Positions 7,180 to 11,925 of a stretch of DNA of 11,925 nucleotides are shown here, piece by piece. Under the pieces are notes generated by a model. The model was not told the origin of the DNA and ran no database searches. It saw nothing but the letters and a program-made list of their open reading frames with translations. The stretch is from Clostridia bacterium (GTDB taxonomy: Bacteria; Bacillota; Clostridia; Monoglobales; Firm-18). Each line of letters starts with the position of its first letter. Position 1 is the stretch's first letter. The stretch lies in assembly GCA_017408205.1 (NCBI GenBank), contig JAFQVC010000004.1, positions 1-11,925 on the forward strand, in the 5' to 3' direction. The translations under genes and the position numbers were made by a program.

Positions 7180-7716
7180 ATGGATTTAAAAGGTTCAAAA
7201 ACAGAAGCCAATTTAATGACTGCCTTTGCAGGTGAGTCTCAGGCAAGAAACAAATACACGTATTATGCAAGTAAAGCGAAAAAAGACGGCTATCAGCAAA
7301 TCGCCGCTATTTTTGAAGAAACTGCAAACAATGAAAAAGAACATGCAAAAATCTGGTTCAAACTTTTGCATAACGGTATTGCAGACACAATGGAAAACTT
7401 AAAAGATGCAGCCGCCGGCGAAAATTATGAATGGACAGAAATGTACAAAGAATTTGCCGAAGTTGCAGACCAGGAGGGCTTTACACAGATTGCAGAACTT
7501 TTCCGCGGTGTAGCAGCCATTGAAAAACATCACGAAGAAAGATATCTGACACTACTTAAAAATGTGGAAGACGGTATTGTTTTCAAAAAAGATGGTGAAG
7601 TTTACTGGATGTGCAGAAACTGCGGACACATTGTAAAAGCAAAAGAGGCACCTGAAATTTGCCCTGTATGTGCTCATCCTAAAGCATATTTTGAAGTTCA
7701 GGCAGAAAATTATTAA
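7180..7716 (+). CDS. rbr: Rubrerythrin
   Basis: A 178-residue non-haem iron protein that acts as a cytoplasmic NADH-linked peroxidase protecting anaerobes from hydrogen peroxide. The N-terminal four-helix ferritin-like domain (about 1-130) carries the diiron ligands: E19 in AGESQA, E52-x2-H55, the E84/E87 pair in the NYEWTEMY stretch, and E115-x2-H118. The C-terminal rubredoxin-like domain (about 140-175) has the iron-binding pairs C145-x2-C148 and C161-x2-C164. Length and domain order are typical of classical rubrerythrin. AAGGAG is 9 bases before the ATG. It has its own promoter and probably a single-gene transcript. I see no convincing PerR box. Confidence 0.96.
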   Translation: MDLKGSKTEANLMTAFAGESQARNKYTYYASKAKKDGYQQIAAIFEETANNEKEHAKIWFKLLHNGIADTMENLKDAAAGENYEWTEMYKEFAEVADQEGFTQIAELFRGVAAIEKHHEERYLTLLKNVEDGIVFKKDGEVYWMCRNCGHIVKAKEAPEICPVCAHPKAYFEVQAENY

Positions 7717-7734
7717 TAAATTTTAAAAAAAGTA

Positions 7735-7763
7735 TTGATTTTTAAATTATACTGTGTTATAAT
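7735..7763 (+). promoter_or_regulatory. SigA-type promoter of rpmE
   Basis: TTGATT (7735-7740), a 17-base spacer and consensus TATAAT (7758-7763) with extended -10 TGT. The leader is about 28 bases and contains a small inverted repeat TTCAA-N6-TTGAA (7765-7780), which is too short to call a regulatory element with confidence. Confidence 0.85.
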
Positions 7764-7797
7764 GTTCAAGCACTATTGAACAAAGAGGTGAGAAATA

Positions 7798-8004
7798 ATG
7801 AAACAAGGTATTCATCCTGATTACCAAAAAACAACAATCAAATGCGCTTGCGGAGAGGTAATTGAAACAGGCTCAACAAAACAAGATATCCATGTAGAAA
7901 TTTGCAGCAAGTGCCATCCGTTTTTCACCGGAAAACAAAAACTTGTAGATACAGGTGGCCGTGTTGACAGATTTAAAAAGCGCTATGGTATGACAGACAA
8001 ATAA
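7798..8004 (+). CDS. rpmE: 50S ribosomal protein L31, zinc-binding form
   Basis: A 68-residue ribosomal protein of the large subunit, located at the subunit interface. The N-terminal MKQGIHPDY, the central [11 protein letters not shown], and the C-terminal VDRFKKRYG are family signatures. The zinc ligands C16, C18, C36 and C39 are all present, so this is the zinc-containing C+ type rather than the zinc-independent paralogue. AGAGGTGA lies 6 bases before the ATG. It is transcribed alone from its own promoter and ends at a strong bidirectional terminator. Confidence 0.97.
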   Translation: MKQGIHPDYQKTTIKCACGEVIETGSTKQDIHVEICSKCHPFFTGKQKLVDTGGRVDRFKKRYGMTDK

Positions 8005-8019
8005 TTATACCAAAAACAT

Positions 8020-8055
8020 AAAAAATGCAGTGGCTTATGCCACTGCTCTTTTTTT
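8020..8055. terminator. Bidirectional terminator between rpmE and the minus-strand operon
   Basis: A perfect 8-base-pair stem GCAGTGGC/GCCACTGC (8027-8034 and 8039-8046) with loop TTAT. On the plus strand it is followed by a T-rich run (8047-8055) ending rpmE. On the minus strand the flanking A-rich bases become a T-rich tail, so it can also end the operon arriving from serS. Confidence 0.9.
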
Positions 8056-8060
8056 ATAGT

Positions 8061-8086
8061 GAATTGACAACTACCGTTGTCAATTC
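8061..8086. repeat. Perfect 11-bp inverted repeat beside the terminator
   Basis: GAATTGACAAC (8061-8071) and its exact complement GTTGTCAATTC (8076-8086) are separated by TACC. One more T-A pair (8060/8087) extends the stem to 12. It has no T-run on either side in either direction, so it is not itself a standard terminator. It sits between the rpmE terminator and the stop of the PQ-loop gene at 8093. Confidence 0.85.
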
Positions 8087-8092
8087 ATTCTC

Positions 8093-8374
8093 TTATAATA
8101 TCCCTGCTTTCTTGTCTAATCTGTAATTTCTTATGTACAGTAAAATATCAATTCCAACCATTATGAAATTAAGCACATAGAAAAACATTACGTACCATTT
8201 AAAGGATTCTGCAATAAGTTTTGACGTTATGCCAAAAATGTAGCCGACAAATATTAAAAGCAAAAATGGTAAACTTTTTCCTTTTGTAGTACGTGCTTTG
8301 TATGATTTCATAGCATTAATGGGCCACGAAGCACCAAACATTACTATCATTAAAATTTCAAATAATTCAGTCAT
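8093..8374 (-). CDS. Three-helix PQ-loop (SemiSWEET-like) membrane protein
   Basis: A 93-residue protein with three predicted membrane helices, about residues 5-22, 38-56 and 62-82, and a basic loop K-S-Y-K-A-R-T-T-K-G-K-S between the first two. The FGASWPIN segment at the end of helix 1 matches the position of the PQ motif (here P18-I19-N20), and KGKS-x-PF begins helix 2, as in bacterial SemiSWEET/PQ-loop proteins, which dimerise to move small sugars. The substrate here is unknown. I chose the ATG at 8374, with AGGAG (8388-8384) 9 bases before it; an upstream in-frame TTG sits too close to that site. The start overlaps the HAD gene's stop by 8 bases, so the two are translationally linked. 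Confidence 0.75.
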   Translation of the reverse strand: MTELFEILMIVMFGASWPINAMKSYKARTTKGKSLPFLLLIFVGYIFGITSKLIAESFKWYVMFFYVLNFIMVGIDILLYIRNYRLDKKAGIL

Positions 8375-9017
8375 TTTCAATTTCTCCTTTTAAAATTTTA
8401 TAACAATCTTCTACTGTGTATGCAAAATAGTCGGGGTTGTGTTTTAAAAGTTCCTTTGTGTCTGCTTTTAAGTCCCAACCTGCTGAAATTATTCTTACAT
8501 TTGCTTTTTGTGATGCAGTTATATCGAAAACAATGTCACCGATATATATTGTTTCTTCGGGTTTTACTTCTAAAATTTCCATGGTTTTTATTATTCGTTC
8601 TGCTTTGTCAGGGGTTTCCTCAAGACCTGCAAAAACGTTTTTAAAAAGCCCCTCAAAACCAAGTACCCGAAATGTAATATCAAGGGCGGGTTTCCCTTTC
8701 CCCGATACAACGGCAGTTTTTATGCCCTTGTCATTTAAATAGTTAATAAGTTTTTTTATTCCGAAGTATGCAACTCCCGGAGTTTTCTTTAACAGTTCCT
8801 CGTAATAAGTGTAGTATTTTGCAAGTACCTCCTGTGCCTTTTGGGGTATAAGTGCCTTTGCCATACCCTCCTCCGACAAGCCAACGCTTTTCCTGAGTTG
8901 TGGTAAGGTTATGGGGGTATCTGCTACCTCGTTGTAAGCCCGTAGATACGACAGTTCAAATAAAGGCATAGTGTTTGTCATCGTGCCGTCAACGTCAAAT
9001 ATTACGCATTTTATCAT
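8367..9017 (-). CDS. HAD-family phosphatase (phosphoglycolate/hexose-phosphate type)
   Basis: A 216-residue haloacid dehalogenase-superfamily hydrolase with an alpha-helical C1 cap (about 15-80). Motif I is D8-V-D10-G-T, giving the nucleophile and the acid/base aspartate. Motif II is S105 in VVSGKGK, motif III is K138 in TPDKAE, and motif IV is G-D161-x3-D165. All catalytic residues are present, so it is probably an active phosphatase or phosphomutase on a small phosphorylated metabolite such as phosphoglycolate or a sugar phosphate; the substrate cannot be read from sequence. AAGGAG (9030-9025) is 7 bases before the ATG. It overlaps the upstream gene by the four bases ATGA and the downstream PQ-loop gene by 8 bases. 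The neighbouring possible sugar carrier hints at sugar-phosphate chemistry. Confidence 0.88.
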   Translation of the reverse strand: MIKCVIFDVDGTMTNTMPLFELSYLRAYNEVADTPITLPQLRKSVGLSEEGMAKALIPQKAQEVLAKYYTYYEELLKKTPGVAYFGIKKLINYLNDKGIKTAVVSGKGKPALDITFRVLGFEGLFKNVFAGLEETPDKAERIIKTMEILEVKPEETIYIGDIVFDITASQKANVRIISAGWDLKADTKELLKHNPDYFAYTVEDCYKILKGEIEND

Positions 9018-9838
9018 ATGAACTCTCCTTTGTAAGTGTTGCCCCAGCAGTCGGACAGATACAATGTGTCGTTATATACTTCAACAAGTTCCATTTCAAA
9101 AATAAGTCCGTGTTTTGTAAGGTCGATATCCATTGCCATCTTTTTGACTTTAACATCAATTACTTTCAGTTTTGGTTTCTGGGCGTTAACCGCATTAAAT
9201 CCCTCCAAAGAATAAATATACCCTTTGTGGCAGATTGCTCCCTGCATAAAATCTATGTAGGGCGTGTCAAACTGGTTCGTTACATCTTTGTAGTTTATTG
9301 TAACAACCTCACCGTCAGACAGTTTCGGCATTTCAAATTCAAAAAATCTTGCGGTCCGGTCACTGTCTCTCATTGTAAAGGCGTACATAAGACCGCTCTC
9401 TTTGTCATACGCAAAATTTCCGTATGGTCTTACGTCGTTTTTGTCTTTGGAACGCCATACATCCTCTTTGTCAACAAAACCGATTTTTATTACCTGCACA
9501 AGTTTTGTTTTTAAATCATCTGTAATTTTGTAAACAAGGCAAATGCCTTCGTTTGCATTGTTGTAACTGTTATATACGTTTGAATACAAAAGCGGGAACT
9601 TTCCGCACATCTCGCTCCCGAAAAATACCGAATTCCCGTGCGGTTTGTACTTTTCCATCCCGTCTGCAAAATGAGTGTTTACTAAAGAATAGTCGGATAA
9701 ATCAGTTACCGAAACAAGACCTGAACCGTCAAAACGGAAAAGGTATCCGCTGTACATTGCTCCGTCCTGCTCTCCGTGCACTTTGGTTATGTATTTAAGT
9801 TCTATGTCTTTTGCGTTATTAAAATATAAGTTGCTCAT
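9014..9838 (-). CDS. Probable beta-propeller-like cytoplasmic protein, function unknown
   Basis: A 274-residue protein that I cannot assign to a named family. It has no signal peptide and no membrane segment. It is made of alternating short strands and turns with repeated patterns such as G-x-x-Y-S/A-x2-hydrophobic, YGNFAYDKESGLMYAFTM, GAICHKGYIYSLEG, and VYNDTLYLSDCWGNTYKGEF, which suggest a beta-propeller with several blades. ATG 9838 is preferred because AAGGA (9850-9846) is 7 bases upstream; in-frame codons further upstream lack a site. The gene lies 37 bases behind the DUF218 gene and overlaps the HAD phosphatase by ATGA, so it is translationally coupled to that enzyme. It could sense, bind or modify the same ligand, but that is inference. 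Confidence 0.7.
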   Translation of the reverse strand: MSNLYFNNAKDIELKYITKVHGEQDGAMYSGYLFRFDGSGLVSVTDLSDYSLVNTHFADGMEKYKPHGNSVFFGSEMCGKFPLLYSNVYNSYNNANEGICLVYKITDDLKTKLVQVIKIGFVDKEDVWRSKDKNDVRPYGNFAYDKESGLMYAFTMRDSDRTARFFEFEMPKLSDGEVVTINYKDVTNQFDTPYIDFMQGAICHKGYIYSLEGFNAVNAQKPKLKVIDVKVKKMAMDIDLTKHGLIFEMELVEVYNDTLYLSDCWGNTYKGEFI

Positions 9839-9875
9839 AACATTGTCCTTTTCTGTTAATAAACTAACACACAAA

Positions 9876-10625
9876 TTATATAATTAAATCTGCGAAAGTA
9901 TACATCGTTGCAAGGGATTCTCTTACGTAATTAACAGGTATTGTGTACCAGGGAATTGGTGCGTTAACCGATGTTGATGCAAGGCCCTCCTCCTTTGCAA
10001 GAATTCTTGCTCTTTGGGAATGAAATCTGTTGGTTATAATTGCAACGGTATAATTTTCACTAAAATTTTCATCAAGTATCTGTTTTGAAAACTTAAGATT
10101 TTCCTCTGTTGAAGTTGATTTTTCTTCCTTTAATATATTCTGTTTCGGTATGCCCTTGTCTATTAAGAACCTCTCCATTGCCTCTGCCTCTGTAATAGAT
10201 TCTCCGTGTCCCTGACCTCCCGAAACTATAATAATTGCATCCTGATTTTTGTTATAATATTCTACGGTTTTAAGCAGTCTGTTGCGAAGTGGAAGTGTTG
10301 GTGTTTCTCCGTGTATCCCCGCACCCAGTACTATAACCGCATCCTCCGTATAATCGGCAGGTCTGACAAAACTTCCTGCAAACACGATTATCGGCATTAC
10401 AATCATAAGGGTAAGTCCTACGTAAAATATCATTCTTAGCCCTTTTAAAACGCCCCTTTTGGTATAACTTATAATCTGCTTATAATATAGTCCGTAGGCG
10501 GTCATTATTGCTCCTGTAATTACTGTTAAAAGGTTTCCTATATTAAAAAGAGTATATGCAGTCATAACAAGCCCGTCTATAAGGCATATTATGCCGATTA
10601 CTGTAATAATAGCGTGTATAATCAC
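9876..10625 (-). CDS. DUF218/YdcF-like membrane protein
   Basis: A 249-residue protein with three N-terminal membrane helices (about 3-24, 28-47 and 63-84) followed by a DUF218 domain (about 94-235), the fold of YdcF, SanA and ElyC. These proteins are tied to cell-envelope barrier function and polyprenyl-carrier handling in enterobacteria. Family marks are DAVIVLGAG (95-103), LRNRLLKTVEYY (113-124), IIVSGGQG (132-139), the acidic pair E146/E148, GIPKQNILKEEKSTSTEEN, and ITNRFHSQRA. The catalytic domain is probably extracytoplasmic or at the membrane. I chose GTG 10625, since GGAGG (10638-10634) is 8 bases before it; an in-frame TTG at 10640 overlaps that site. It follows serS across the DnaA-box palindrome and leads the run of genes behind it. 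Confidence 0.85.
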   Translation of the reverse strand: MIIHAIITVIGIICLIDGLVMTAYTLFNIGNLLTVITGAIMTAYGLYYKQIISYTKRGVLKGLRMIFYVGLTLMIVMPIIVFAGSFVRPADYTEDAVIVLGAGIHGETPTLPLRNRLLKTVEYYNKNQDAIIIVSGGQGHGESITEAEAMERFLIDKGIPKQNILKEEKSTSTEENLKFSKQILDENFSENYTVAIITNRFHSQRARILAKEEGLASTSVNAPIPWYTIPVNYVRESLATMYTFADLII

Positions 10626-10646
10626 TAAATTTGCCTCCAAATTGAT

Positions 10647-10692
10647 ACAGTTATCAACATTTTGTCAACAAAATGTTGATAACTGTGGATAA
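10647..10692. repeat. 18-bp perfect palindrome with three DnaA-box-like nonamers
   Basis: Arms 10647-10664 (ACAGTTATCAACATTTTG) and 10669-10686 are exact complements around a TCAA loop. Embedded are TTATCAACA (10651-10659), its complement TGTTGATAA (10674-10682), and TGTGGATAA (10684-10692), the exact complement of the DnaA-box consensus TTATCCACA. The first two differ from consensus by one base. The last two nonamers are 10 bases apart, one helical turn, on the same strand. It lies in the 73 bases between the serS stop and the next start. There is no T-run after it in the serS direction, so it is a poor terminator. Confidence 0.75.
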
Positions 10693-10698
10693 AAAGCC

Positions 10699-11925
<1,227 letters not shown>

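Noticed and set aside
7717..7745. An AT-rich imperfect dyad after rubrerythrin as a terminator
   Set aside because: It is A/T only, bulged, and overlaps the rpmE -35 region; no GC stem.
8064..8099. A plus-strand promoter TTGACA...TATAAT beside the 8061-8086 hairpin
   Set aside because: The spacer is 24 bases and no plus-strand gene follows; the -10-like sequence lies inside the PQ-loop gene end.
8975..9514. A 179-codon open frame antisense to the propeller-like gene
   Set aside because: It covers the HAD and propeller genes in the opposite direction, has no family features and no binding site; a shadow of the real frames.
10640..10668. A promoter on the minus strand using TTGACA in the loop of the DnaA-box palindrome
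   Set aside because: No reasonable -10 lies at 17 bases, and a start there would fall within or after the ribosome binding site of the DUF218 gene.

Overview
The window looks like chromosomal DNA from an anaerobic, endospore-forming, low-GC Firmicute of the class Clostridia. The evidence is a full-length spoIIE, the anaerobe stress protein rubrerythrin, AT-rich codon use, SigA-type promoters with 17-base spacers, and strong GGAGG-type ribosome binding sites. I see no phage, insertion sequence, CRISPR or tRNA. Every long stretch is coding, and the largest gap is the roughly 180-base divergent region between glyA and spoIIE.

Layout. Bases 1-1670 hold a small accessory cassette: the 3' end of a gene (1-132), a terminator, a strong promoter, a two-repeat lipoprotein (237-1241), and a membrane-anchored protein (1258-1626) that is a paralogue of the truncated first gene. 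The terminator after each paralogue is nearly the same sequence, so gene and terminator were duplicated together. Bases 1673-4510 (minus strand) form a tightly packed operon glyA-rarA-cupin, with overlapping stops and starts, that ends at the terminator shared with the cassette. Bases 4511-4687 are a divergent control region with a good glyA promoter and a candidate Spo0A-controlled spoIIE promoter. SpoIIE (4688-7000) is followed directly by an undescribed 35-codon ORF with an excellent ribosome binding site. Next come rubrerythrin (7180-7716) and ribosomal protein L31 (7798-8004), each with its own promoter, then a bidirectional terminator.

Bases 8093-11925 (minus strand) carry serS (5' end outside the window), a DUF218/YdcF-like membrane protein, a probable beta-propeller protein of unknown role, a HAD phosphatase, and a three-helix PQ-loop (SemiSWEET-like) membrane protein. 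The last three are closely spaced or overlapping and probably co-transcribed. Between serS and the DUF218 gene is a perfect 18-base-pair inverted repeat in which three DnaA-box-like nonamers are embedded.

Most genes are ordinary housekeeping or sporulation genes. I do not see a new defence or mobile system. The items most worth a second look are the DnaA-box palindrome, the 35-aa ORF behind spoIIE, the spoIIE control region, and the duplicated cassette with its unexplained two-repeat lipoprotein.
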